From: Tubiluchus corallicola | Lineage: Eukaryota; Priapulida; Priapulimorpha; Priapulimorphida; Tubiluchidae | DNA: 64,000 nt | Direction: 5' to 3' | Assembly: GCA_030141605.1 (NCBI GenBank) | Contig: JAQGDQ010000028.1 | Span: 1,001,501-1,065,500, forward strand | Shown here: piece after piece, positions 37,779-49,494 of the stretch | Layout of the letters: each line of letters opens with the position of its first letter | How positions within the stretch are numbered: position 1 is the first letter of the stretch | Translations under genes and position numbers: made by a program | Notes under the pieces: generated by a model | Database searches by the model: none | What the model saw: only the letters and a program-made list of their open reading frames with translations | Told to the model about the DNA's origin: nothing

Positions 37779-40700
37779 ATTGGCGTTGTTGGTCTTTTGC
37801 GAAAGTCGGAAAAACAAACTTTTGTACAACGTTTATAAGAACTTGAGCAAGTATACAAAAATAAACCTGTAACAAAAAAGCATAGTACATTTAAATCTTA
37901 ATGTGCGTGACATTGAGTAATGCTTTTAATCATGTACGTGTATTTAGAAGATTCACCAACTAACGACATGAAAAAAGTTTACACATTTGCACGATATCTA
38001 ATGTCAATCACATAGCTTAGAAGAATTTTCTATTATATATTTAAAGTATTCTCAAATGCAAGATTGCCTAATATTGAAATACTGTAGTATTACAGGGTCT
38101 ATATAATGTTTCTCCGGATCTACATAAAAACATTGTTCATGTGGGTTTCAATGTGCAACAGAACATTGTTCATGTGGGTTTCAATGTGCAACAATCTTCT
38201 CTAGTACATACTTGAATGAGCAGTTTATTCTGTACTTTTTGTAGAAGTAACGTCAGAAGTTTTCATGGTACCATTATGATTACAAACTAAACAATGAAAT
38301 AGTAAATACTCACTGTTTGACTAGGAATTATGTGATCACAGAATATTTCTCAATTTCTGACTTTTGTAGTTTTCACAAATCAGGAGGTCTAATATTGCTG
38401 CTCTTTCTGTATGGTGAAGCACGAGCGCTACTTTTTCGCTTGGGATTGTTTGTCACGTGTTGATCAGGAACTGTGGTACTTATTTCCATTTAACTGCCAG
38501 TCGACTCAAAGCACAACAAGCTCAACTTTCAAGATCTGAAACAACATTACAGAGATGATAGATGTGTAGTAAATTTTATTTTTGGCATTATAAAGCTTAG
38601 GGTGTTACACCATAAATTACGTTTGAAAAGCTAAAGATGATGTAGATAGAATCTGCACGCTCTGTTGTGCTTTTTATTCAATGATTTCTCTGCTATTATT
38701 TACCTTTTTTAGAAATTTTAGAGTTTTAGAAATTTAGTATCTTTGTACGTTTATCTTGTACATGTATTTGTGTGTTTATGCTTCTTAAATAATTGTTTCT
38801 GATTACGAGTGACAGATTTTACAGAACCAAAATTTGTTGGTGAACTGACAAAATATCGACTTGTAACTGCTAAGTATTAAATACTCTACAGTTATACCTG
38901 AGAAGTTGTTATAAAACAATAGTATCTTTGGAAAGTTGGGCATTATTTTATATTCTCAGATCATTTATTCCAAAGAAACCATATACCTGTTTTAGGAAAA
39001 TAACTTGCATTTTTTATATTTCATAGTCATTTCCCAACTTCCTTAGAAGGAACAGGACAGAATATACTGACATATAATAAGTGTGTCTACACATTAGGAA
39101 GTGATTACGAAATTGGAATAAATAGCCATGTCTTTGCTTAAGTGAGCGCAGGCAGTTATTTTCACATTAGGAATTCCTTCCATTTTGTGCGGCACATTCT
39201 ATTTACAAGCACATTTATGTGCGGTTTAACAAATTGGCTATCCATGATATTGGATACACTAAGCTGACCACACAAGCATTTTCTGTAGCCAGCACCCTAG
39301 ACCATCAGGTTGGATATTTACAGACTTATAACAGTTTGTATGTAGACGTAGCTGACAAGTCTGTCATGTGCTCACATGCTTAACATCACAATAAGGAACT
39401 TCTTAAGACCTAGATAGATGTAGACTCGGCAATCGGCTGCACTGCTGCTGGAGTAAATAAAAGCACTGTTTTCGGCGCTAGATGGCGACATAGTGATAGT
39501 TCAGTAATGAATGTTCAAGCAGAATGTGAGTAAGGTATCTGAGGCAACTTGTCTAAAAATAGACCACAACTTTATGCTTTGGAGTATTGCCTATAGAATA
39601 CATTAGTGAGTACCAGCGTCCGAATACTGCGAATAGTACGTGGAATGCGCTGTTAACAGCTGCTATAGCTTACATAGTAAACAAAGAACAGAGTCTTTCC
39701 AGGATAATTTATATATTACAGCTATGCCAAGACAATAGTACGCGTAAAAACACAATTGTACTAACGCCACAGAACTCTGTGTCACATGAATAGTCGTAGA
39801 TTGTTGGTTTTTTTTCAGTTTTTGAGGTACCATCTTCTTAATGCTGCTACAGCAAGCGAGCACAACACCAAAAGAACAGTATTTTTTCTGCGAATATTTT
39901 GCATAATTATAAAGTACACGCTGAGAACTTCTGTTCACGATAGCGGTATAAAATTACAGTTCTGGGTGTTTTTGCATATTATAAGTATAACCCGAACAAC
40001 AATACACGAGTTCGTTTGTAATAACCAGGTTATCTACAAGCAGTACAGGCCTAAATTACCGTAGATTAAATGATACGACTTTTATATTATAAGTCAAAGC
40101 AATACTGCTTAATGGTTTGTACAAAAAAGTGGAGGGAGTATCTTTCATTTCAAGCTGTACACATTGCTTAATTATCCAGCAAATTCTGCAACTACTACGC
40201 TCAAAATCATTTATTCATGAAAATAACTAGTGAATCGAATACGAATTCGGTCTATCAACAAAAAATGATGCACATCGTCGCCTTTAGCACATTCTTGCAA
40301 TACACAGTACTCAATTTTTTGCAACCAGTTTGCCATTTAGCCTCTGGTCACATACACCGTGAAAAAAAACAAGGACGAGAGCTAAAAGTTCAGTTTCAGG
40401 AATACCCAGGTATCGCGCGTGACTATGAAAACCAGCATGCAGCTGTGCGTAACGAAATAAATACATTATTATTAAGGAACCAGTCGCCGGGGCTTAAAAA
40501 CAAGTAAAAATGTGCCTGTTTGTGGCTACCCCAGTCCTATATCTGTCACCTTTTGCATTTTATCGACCAAGTTAGAAAAAGTCAGTATCACGATAATCGC
40601 CAGCAAAACAGAGTTCTTGGTTTGAATCGGGTTTCTGCCTATTTTTCTTGCTCAGTCTTTGCATCTTCATGCAGGATAATGTAACGCCCATGATTCAAGC

Positions 40701-41440
40701 TAGTCTACGTGTAAGATAGTACTAAGAATATAATGTAATTGATAATAATTAAATGGTAGTATCATACAATTTCCTTTGTGTTCAAAATTTGTTTCGATTT
40801 TTTTATTAATTAACAAATTTTAAGAAGTTTAATAATTTGAAAATAGCATATCAAGTAGTCTGCATGGGCATTTTAGCTGTAAAATGGTACACGAATTGCG
40901 TCAGATACTTCATTATTTTTAGGTTTGGAATTTTTATGTAGCGACCGCGCTACCTGTGTAAACCAATCCATCTGAATTGCACGTGCGCCAACTTTTTATT
41001 TATGCGTGTTGCTAGAAATCAATTACAAAATAACTTTTGCATGTAGGCCTACGACTTGTAAATGGGTGTCAAAAAATCATTTAAAACAGAGATTATTTCG
41101 CTTTGTGTAAGGCTTCAGACTTTGAGTATACGTATACCCGATTTATTCCGACAATGTTAAGGGGCACAAGCGTCGAAACTCCTTAGACGCTCGAGAACAT
41201 TTAAATGTTATTTTTCGATAAAAGTATTTTTCAATGAATTTTAAGCGAGGTTGGAACTTAGACTTTCATAGGCAATGGCAAAAACTGATTTCAAAACTTA
41301 CCTGCAACAAACGTTTCCAATCCAATCCGGAAACACGATATGACCACTGTTCCTCTCTAGTCCTCTAACCTACACCTTTCACCACACGTAACAAATGCAA
41401 GTCAAAACAGCTGAACTGATAGCCATGCCCTATATTTTCG
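37779..41440 (-). other. UCP 5' UTR exons and first intron
   Basis: On the minus strand an acceptor (TTTTTTGTTACAG) opens at 37866, so 37866-37779 is leader sequence before the ATG. The next strong upstream donor is TTGCAG|GTAAGTTTTG at 41302/41301, making about 41302-41440 a likely non-coding first exon. The intron (37867-41301) contains a perfect 33-bp tandem duplication near 38131 and otherwise AT-rich DNA with no recognisable genes; the open frame at 40217-40507 has no known motif. The leader exon is inferred from splice signals only. Confidence 0.45.
38129..38196. repeat. 33-bp direct tandem duplication
   Basis: CATTGTTCATGTGGGTTTC followed by AATGTGCAACA occurs at 38131 and again at 38164 with no mismatch over the repeat unit. 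This points to a recent duplication. It lies in the UCP 5' intron. Confidence 0.9.
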
Positions 41441-41834
41441 CTGATGTACAGCTGTCAACAGGGGTGTGTCTCCAGCAGCCAATCACGGGCCAGGGATTCG
41501 TGGTGTGTTTGGTGGTTATTTGTTTCAAGGCCAAAAATACGACAAAATGTGCGCAGTGGTGATCATCAACAAGGAAAGCAGAGTCGAAATCCGCGCAATT
41601 TTTGCGGAGGTCCGGAGTTTGGACGGACTTTAAATGGAACGAGGACATTAATCACGTTACAGATTTACAAAAGTGGCTAGTCGCGGATTTCGCGGACTCA
41701 GCAACAATATGCACAAAAGATTAAGCAATAATAATTTTTTACTCGTTTTGGGGGAATGCTGTACACAATCACTACAATGTGTGTAGGTCAATGCGGTGTG
41801 GTACGGATCTGGTGCAGAGGTTTATATTATGTAG

Positions 41835-42006
41835 AATCGGATGTCCGCGGAGAAAAAAACCGACTTCGGTAACCTTTGATGTACATACAGTCCACGAAAC
41901 TCGGCAGGAAAAGCATGAGTTTGAGGACTTGAGGTTAATGAATCAAATTTGCCAACATGAGGCCACAAAATGGTCAGAGGAAAAGTTTCGTAAAATTGCT
42001 AATTAA
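41835..42006 (+). other. Unrecognised short plus-strand open frame
   Basis: A frame ending at TAA 42004-42006 reads like coding sequence: PTSVTFDVHTVHETRQEKHE, then a charged helix with FEDLRLMNQICQHEATKW. An AG at 41833-41834 after an AT-rich tract could be an acceptor. No upstream exon could be joined with confidence. It lies just upstream of the UCP leader exon, in the divergent direction. It could be the last exon of a small gene or a chance frame. Confidence 0.3.
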
Positions 42007-42877
42007 CATCGTAACATTTCTCATCTAACTTTTATAATATAAGCAAATACATTCACCTATAATATTATTTGTTTTCTTGTAAATTTGCAACTTTTGATGC
42101 TTACTAAAATTCATATCAAAACTTTGCATTGAATTACAGTTGCATAAATATTTCACACACACGTGATGCTAGTTTTTCACACAAGGATACTAGTGCTACT
42201 CTGCTAGTGAGGAATTGTGGGGAATAAAGTCCAAATTTACTGGTAAAATTAGTCGGGTACCTGTAACATTAATTTTTAAACTTACTGAACGTAAATTGCA
42301 CGCCTCAATAACAATCATAAATTCAGTATTAACAATGTATTTTCTTGAGATTTGTATCAAATTTTCATAACATAAGCTGCTCATAACAACAAGGAGACCA
42401 TTTTTCTTCATATCTGACAGTAGTATTTAGTAATCTGCTATTCGCGGACAATAGCAGTACTGAAAATTTATAATTAGGAACTATTGCTTCCAGTTTATAT
42501 TATTTATTCATGATTCAGGATTTATATTAATTAAGGTTTTAATGTTTAAAGTCACTTTGACCTATCAGTAGACCTAGCTTTGCTACTCGCGTACATGTGT
42601 ATACAATAACACGATGTTGTGCGCAATGTGCACGTGTTTGCTTGCGCAGTAAAAACAACCAGTGCAAAAAATTTATATCGCCGAGTATCAAAGTTCAACG
42701 AAATGTCAGGCCTGCGATTACGTTGCGACAAAATTGAGCACCGGAAAATAAATATAATTGATATATTTGATGCAAACATTTTTATTTGTAGGAAGTAGAC
42801 GCGCATTAATTTACTAAAGCTTGAATTTGAATTTAGCTGTGCAGAAAGTACTGGGCACATTCTTGGTGCGTATACTG

Positions 42878-43369
42878 CTGTAGCGGATAGCCCTATAGGC
42901 TGAATAGGCTGAAGCCTAAGGCCCGGGATCAAAAGGGGCCCGGCAAAATAAAACGAAATTTTTTTTTGTAAAAAAAATAAATTGACAAAAGAGCAAGGGG
43001 CTCTTTTTTTCAAAAGTCAGTCACTATATTTCAAATCGGGTTTACACAAATCAAGTTTACACAATTTAAGTTTACACAATTCAAGTTTACACAATTCAAG
43101 TTTACACAATTTAAGTTTACACAATTCACGTTTACACAGTTTAAGTTTAAGTTCAAAATTTCAGTTTCCGAATTTTTCTGGGGGCAAAGTCATTTATAAT
43201 TTCTGAAAAGTCCATTTTATCACAATCGGTGGGCAAAAACTCACAAAATTAAACAAACTTATAAACGACGAGAGCTCCACAAAAACACGTCAGCTCAGCA
43301 GTGTAGCATCATTTAAAAGGCCCGTTCCAAGCTCAAGCCTAAGGCCCATAAAATCATAATCCGCCGCTG
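42878..43369. mobile_element. hAT-type MITE (492 bp) with 8-bp target-site duplication
   Basis: Exact 8-bp copies of GTATACTG flank it at 42870-42877 and 43370-43377. The right end in reverse complement reads CAGCGGCGGAT and the left end CTGTAGCGGAT, matching at 8 of 11 positions. Just inside each end lies a shared word (GAAGCCTAAGGCCC and CAAGCCTAAGGCCC, in direct orientation). No transposase is encoded. An internal 15-bp tandem array is listed separately. Confidence 0.75.
43035..43150. repeat. 15-bp tandem array (AAGTTTACACAATTY), about 7 units
   Basis: Units of AAGTTTACACAATTC/T repeat head to tail with single-base variants. Translation gives an SLHN-type repeat only because the unit length is a multiple of three. 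It is not a protein gene. It lies inside the MITE. Confidence 0.9.
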
Positions 43370-44024
43370 GTATACTGTACTACTATGTGCGTCAATGTAT
43401 AATATGCACATATACATGAACATTATTCCTTGCAATGACGTCAAAATGCGGTGCCATCTTCCTGTTTCAGAGTAATGTATCAAATTCAATTCTACTCCAC
43501 CACTTTCTTCGATATTCAGTCTCAAGTTTCATAACCTGTAAGAGAATTTGAACATTTTTGAAATTGGACTCTAGCTGACTTAATAGTTTTTTTTTCATTT
43601 TATGTAGAATAATTAATGCATGCACATGTTGACCATACAACTAGATTATACTCGAGCACCCGGTCGTCCATCGATCGGTCGCCAATCGGTCAGTGCATAG
43701 CGGCTGATATTAAGGCGGCTAACAGATGAACTGAGTCTGACCCAAGTATACCACACTATCAATGATAGTGGAAAGCATCCAAACCGAAGGTCAGTGGTCC
43801 GACTGATGGGTCTGACGGTCAGTAAATTTCCACGATGACTACACCCAGTCACTCGGCAGTAGAATTTTTTTATGTGTAGATGTTCCGAATTAAACTTTAA
43901 GTTGCATAAGCACTGTAATTACACAATTAATTACATAAATAATTAACAATGCAATGCAAAAAACTGCAATGATTTTTCTTTTTTATGTGACGTAATTATG
44001 CACTTTTGGGAACACATCAGGCGA

Positions 44025-44225
44025 ATAACTCAGTTGCAACGGGTAAGTTGGTGCCAGAAGTTAAGCACCACGAAAACCAGACAGTAAATAAATGGTTGAC
44101 CATTGACAAAACTGCCCCTGGGCACCATACTTTCCAGTTCTCAGCCATTTACTTTGGTGAGCGACGATCTAAGACAGCTTTGTCAGTTCATTGTCTCATC
44201 TTAAGAACATTATCCTGATAACATG
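44025..44225 (+). repeat. 5S rRNA-like (SINE3-type) sequence
   Basis: AGAAGTTAAGCACC (44056-44069) matches the 5S rRNA internal-promoter A box. AATGGTTGACC (44091-44101) matches the C box (GGATGGGTGACC in 5S) at about the right distance, with a CCAGACAGTA between them where 5S has CTGGTTAGTA. The 5' half of 5S is not recognisable, and a non-5S body follows to about 44225. It is a SINE or pseudogene, not a working 5S gene. Confidence 0.5.
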
Positions 44226-45707
44226 TTAGATTCTGGCCTCTCCACAACTTTGCACATTAAATATGCCCTATCGTTGAGTACTGGATACCAGCTTGCAGAA
44301 TACAGTATATAATGGCTAAGCCTAGGAAGCTGTGCAAGCAAATACGTCAACCGTGTAAAAACTTTATTGACAGCAGAAACTATCAAGACCTCCAAAAATA
44401 AACTCACCAGTCCCAGCACCCAAGGACTCATAAGGAACAGCGAGATAGACACCCGGGCTCATCTAACACTCGATCAGCTGGGTCTAAATTAATTAGCAAA
44501 TTTCTGGGTTAGCCTCTCTCAGTTAGTCAGACAAACATTGAACTGCCCTTGATAAAGAATCCGCTTGTTGAAATTTGTTTCTGAGATTCGCCCTTTTTCA
44601 TCATCGGTTGACATTTCGTCGAATACTTAAAATACACGTCCCATCTAACTCAGCTGCTACAATCTGAAGTATTTGTGACAGTTTTTAGCGTGATTAAAAT
44701 TTTGCGTTAAGTCCACCTTTTTGCGTCCAGATAAATTAAGAGGGTAGTCCTGAATATAAGCTTTTAAAAAAATTGTAAAGTACACATACGTGTCTACATA
44801 GACGGTATTTTTGTGATGTTTCAGTTTCGCCTTCCAGAAGACCGAATTCACTTAGGTTGTAAGGGCTTGTTTACAAAAACCACTGCTTGTCACGCGGACG
44901 GCTTCATTTTGATGACGTCACACGGACATGTGATGCTGTCTAAGAAGCTACAGATCCACAGTTCCGGTTGAACTGTCTTGCTAAAATGCTAATGTGGTAT
45001 GCCAAAGTAATAAAAAACGTTAAAACTTGTTTAACTACTTTTTTAACCTCGGAGCAAAATAATAATTGTAATACCAACTATGCATCAACATGTGTCATGT
45101 TTTCATCGAGATTACGCTTGTAATAGTTGATAAATATTTTAGCTTCATGTCGAAATAGCGTGGACAACAATTTCCCGCTCTCTCTTAACATGATAAATGA
45201 TTCAAAACCATGGTTTTTCGCCACCCCGTCTCAATATAATTATACTGAATTGTGTAAGAGTAAACATTGTGCACTGTATATGTGTATGAGCTGAAGCAAA
45301 AAAGCTAAATCTACCTTTAGATATAATTACTGTTGTAAATAATAATTATTTAAGTAATGCCTACATTGTGGTGGGTACGTCAGCATTTGCTAATACAAGC
45401 TACATAATGACCCGTAAGCTGATCATATGAAGACTTCTCCGGACAATTTTTAGTAGTTTTGCTTTCGTTAGATTGTCGTGTTACTTGCACACAGGGGTAT
45501 GTATATGTTATTAAATTCACCAGTGCAATTCTCCGATCTTATAATCACGTTGCAATTTAACCCATGAAAAGTAACCACATTTTCACTGGCTTAGTAACTT
45601 AGTAACACTGTTAGTAGATAGCAGCACAGATGTTCTGTTGCATTGTTGAGCTAAAACAGCCTTTTGTACACTTTCCCAAACCAGACGCTACTACTACTTA
45701 AATTTTT

Positions 45708-48176
45708 ATGAAGAAAAAAAATCCACCCTGCATTTGTAAAATAGCGGAATGCAGATTATCACATATTTTACCAGACAAATTCTCCTTGATGCTGTCAGCC
45801 ACTGTTATGCCAAATATGAGGCTGGACCCAGTTATCACAAGAGCAACTGAATCGTTATTCGTTAAACAACCACGAACAGATCTGTTCATATCCGACCATT
45901 TGACAGTTCTGTGTACATTGATTTTTATAAAGCATCGACGTCACAAAAACAATAAACTATAGGAAAATCAAATCAATAAACACGCAGTTTTTCAAGGAAG
46001 ACTTAAAAAGTTCTGGAATTCAAGGCATAGATACTAATAACATAGATGCTAATTTTTTAATTGAAAAACACAATTCAATGCTGCGCAGTCTTCTCGACAG
46101 GCATGCGCCTCTAAAAACTAGGTCGTATATGGTTCGTCCCAGTCAACTATGGTTCACCAGTGAGATTAAAGATGAGACAAGGGAAAGACGCAGACGTGAG
46201 AGAAAATGGAGAAGGACCAAGAGTGCAACTGACTTTGCTACCTTCCAACAACAAAAAGCGTTAGTTATCGATAAAATATCGTTAGCTAAAAATGCATATT
46301 TCACTGATTTAATTCACGAGAATAGTCATGATCAGAAAGCATTGTTTCAAACAACAAAGTCATTGTTTAATCAGAAGAAAGATACGCCACTATTTTTGAT
46401 GATCATGATGATTCGTCAATGCAGCCAGTTTTTTGAAGAAAAGATAGCCAATATTAGCAATGCAATAAATATCGCGCATTCAGCAGATTTACTTTCGGAA
46501 AACAGCCAGACTTGACCAACTTCTGATCCTGATTTCATAAACTTTCAACTCTTAGTTATCTCTGATGTTGAAAAAATGATAACTAGCTTACCTGCTAAAT
46601 CATCTGAGGTGGATCCCATTCCAACAAATCTTGTAAAATCCTGTTTAAATGAGTTTTCTGAGCTTATCTCCTATTTTAACATCGGTTATAAATTTGTCAT
46701 TCAAAACAGGTTATTTTCCGGCGAGTTGCAAAAATGCTATTATTCGTCCACTGATTAAGAAAAATAATCTCGAACCTGTATTCAAAAATAATCGTCCTGT
46801 CCTTAATCTGTCTTTTGTCACCAAACTATAGAGAAACCATTGCTAATCAGTTAACGTCTTATCTCAACTCTCACGACCTTATGGAATCTATGCAATCTGC
46901 ATATCGTGCTAATCATAGAAGTGAAACTGCGTTATTGAAAGTCAAAACTGATGTTTTAAATTCAATGGACAAAGGATTAACCGTTGCACTTGTAATGTTG
47001 GATTTGTCATTTCACACTGTGGACCATGAAGTGCTTCTGAATGGACTTCACAGCAGGTGTCATATAACTGGCACGGCACTTAATCTAATTAGGTCTGATA
47101 GAAAACAGTCACTCAGTACTAAAGGGACTAGGTCTCCTGAAGTGATTCAGAAATGGGGTATCCCACGGGGATCTGTTTTGGGCCCTATGCTTACTTCCAT
47201 TTACACGGCACCACTTGGTGATATTCTAAGGTCCCATGGTGTTGCATTCCATTGCATGTCGTCTGCATAATGTTGCAATAGAAACCAGCAATTCGGATGA
47301 TAGTAACTCGTCACGGGAAATTCTGGAAAACTGTGTATCTGAAATCCGTGTTTGCATGTCAAATAATATTCTAAAACTAAATGATGAAAAAACGGATATG
47401 ATTATTTTTGGAACTCGACATCAACTTTCAAAAATTAGTCAATTCTCCATTGTGGTTGGCAAAAATCGTATCGAGATATCTAGTAGTGTTAGAAATCTTG
47501 GTGTAATTATGGACGATTGTCTATCTTCACATTAATCTATTTTCACGCTATCTTCACGATGGCCCATCACGTTAACAGTGCTTGTAAATCTTCATATTTT
47601 TAACTGCGAAATATATCAAAAATTAGAACAATTCTCACGAAAGATACTTGTGAAATCCTAGTGCTTGCTTTTGTTAGTTCCCGACTGGTTTACTGCGATA
47701 GTTTATTATGGTCTTCCACTTTACCAAATTCAAAAGCTTCAACGCGTCCACAATTCAGCTGCTAGGTTAATCACTCGCTGTCGGAAATTTGATTATATCA
47801 CACCAATACTCAGAGAAATGCGCTGGTTGCCTATTGAGTACAGCATTGAATTTAAAATAAATTTGATAACTTACAAAGCAATCAATGATCTGGCCCCTAC
47901 TTACATATCAGACCTTCTTAAACTATGCGTCCCTCGCAGAGCATTAAGATTTGGCTCAAATAGAAGTAATCTTGAATCTAAATTTTCTGTGCTTTTAATA
48001 TTTTTCCATTTTTGTCATATTCAATGTACTTTTAATCAATCAATGTGCCATTGTCTTAAATATCTTATGAATTAATATTTTCTAGTAATTTTGATGATCT
48101 TTTATTTGTAAGATGCATTTGATCATCATGTAAAATGCATTAAAAATTTTCAATAAATTATTATTAAATTATTATG
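45708..48176 (+). mobile_element. Degenerate non-LTR retrotransposon (CR1/L2-type LINE)
   Basis: The order is that of a LINE ORF2 on the plus strand. The endonuclease end comes first (FISDHLTVL, near 45885-45912), then a linker rich in arginine (46078-46515). The reverse transcriptase follows, with SAYRANHRSETALLKVK (46890-46940), VMLDLSFHTVDHE near 46993, GIPRGSVLGPM near 47158, and the late block KLQRVHNSAARLITRCRKFD (47733-47792) with LREMRWLPIEY. Frameshifts and stops occur near 46515, 46758, 46830, 47268 and 47535, and the YADD box region is lost. It ends in ATT-rich sequence at 48150-48176. The element is 5' truncated and inactive. Confidence 0.88.
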
Positions 48177-48389
48177 TGTTTTTGGTCTAGTTTTTGTGCG
48201 TACATTGGAACAAACAAAAGCTTGGTGAATCTGGAAACAGTGACTGTGAAATATTATTGCACAATGTCAAATTATGTTAACTATCTAAACAGAACCACGG
48301 CTAAACTGCTTCTCTAAACGCATTTCGAATTTCCGTAAATAGGTATTCAACACTGAATGACATAATGTACTTAATATAATTGATTGTGG

Positions 48390-48590
48390 CAGGATCGGAA
48401 TCCAGTTTACTTTTTATACAGTTCAATACAAGCCGAGATACTCAGTAACAACGCCTACTTGAAGTAGAGTGTTGTGGGAACTGGTGGCTGGACTGGAATC
48501 TACCTCATTACCAAGAATAATTCTCTAAGGTGAGACACTGAACTGCAAATGTTATGTGCAGATACCTATACATCCTCACTTAACAAACTT
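48390..48590 (+). repeat. Dispersed repeat, copy B (SINE-like)
   Basis: Shares CAAGAATAATTCTCTAAGG, then TGAGACACTGAACTG and ACATCCTCACTTAACAAA with the copy at 62590-62765, at moderate divergence. Confidence 0.55.
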
Positions 48591-49205
48591 TATACTATAC
48601 AAATTGCATTATCTTATACTCATTGCTTCATACAATAAAATAAATATTTAGGATTTGCAAATTTACTAGGTAAACAGTATGTCATATGATGGTATCCAAA
48701 ACTGCTACAATACTAGTGGTATGTAGGTTACACATGACAGTTCATATTTACACCAAATGTCTCAAGTTCAAAGGTCTGCTATGTTTAACATCATTAAGAC
48801 TTCTTAGGTACACCTTAATTTTCAAGAAAAGTTGTGCGACCATACAAGCTCCTTACTATGAGTTACAAAGAAATAACATGCTTAATCCTTGTTCCATGGT
48901 ACTAAAAAATTTAACCCCCAGTTTTCTGCTTATTTACAGTGTCGTGCAATTTAGTCACATGCATTAGAAAAAAATATGGTAAAGAGCAATGCCACATTAT
49001 ATTTCAGGATTACTTCATCACAATTATTATTATTATTGTTGCAATGTTTATTGTAAATGACACATGTGTAGTAAGTAAAGCAATAGCGGTATGTTTCTCA
49101 GGTTCTCTGTCACCATTAATTATATAAAATAAATCAAAGTCAAAGACAAAAACTGCTGTGATCTCTTCTCCACGCAGTATGTCGTTGTGCAAAAACCCAA
49201 AAGAG

Positions 49206-49345
49206 TCAGGGCCCACTATTAATGTAGATTCGTGGAATTAATGTAGCAGGAATCTAACTCATTGTGAAGGGTTCTCTTCTAGAATCAAAAACTAAGCTGA
49301 CAGAGGTGTTTTAAATATGTTTGGATGTATATATTACATGTGCTT
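49206..49345 (+). repeat. Dispersed repeat, copy C (SINE-like)
   Basis: Contains GGAATCTAACTCATTGTGAA, as in copy B, then CTGACAGAGGTGTTTTAAAT and TTTGGATGTATATA, as in copies A and D. It lies between the LINE and ATXN3. Confidence 0.55.
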
Positions 49346-49446
49346 TCTCAACGAGAAATACTGATGTAAGCAGAAACCACCTAGAAGCAGTTCTCTTGGT
49401 GGTCACCAATCATTTCCCTTCCCCAAATCTAGTGGTAGTCCATTTT

Positions 49447-49494
49447 ACACACACGCACGCACGCACACACACACACACACGCACACACACACAC
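49447..49494. repeat. (CA)n microsatellite with CG interruptions
   Basis: About 24 CA/CG dinucleotides in a row (CACACGCACGCACGCACACA and onwards). Confidence 0.95.

Larger units (their letters stand above)
42007..45697. other. Repeat-rich intergenic region
   Basis: No gene is recognised. It holds the MITE at 42878-43369 with its internal 15-bp array and the 5S-like SINE at 44025-44225. A perfect TGACGTCA palindrome sits at 44913-44920. The remaining sequence is AT-rich, with stops in all frames. Confidence 0.6.

Noticed and set aside
43035-43150. Protein with SLHN repeats
   Set aside because: It is the translation of a 15-bp DNA minisatellite inside a MITE.
44913-44920. CRE palindrome TGACGTCA as a promoter element
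   Set aside because: No gene start could be placed nearby; an 8-mer is expected about once in 64 kb by chance.
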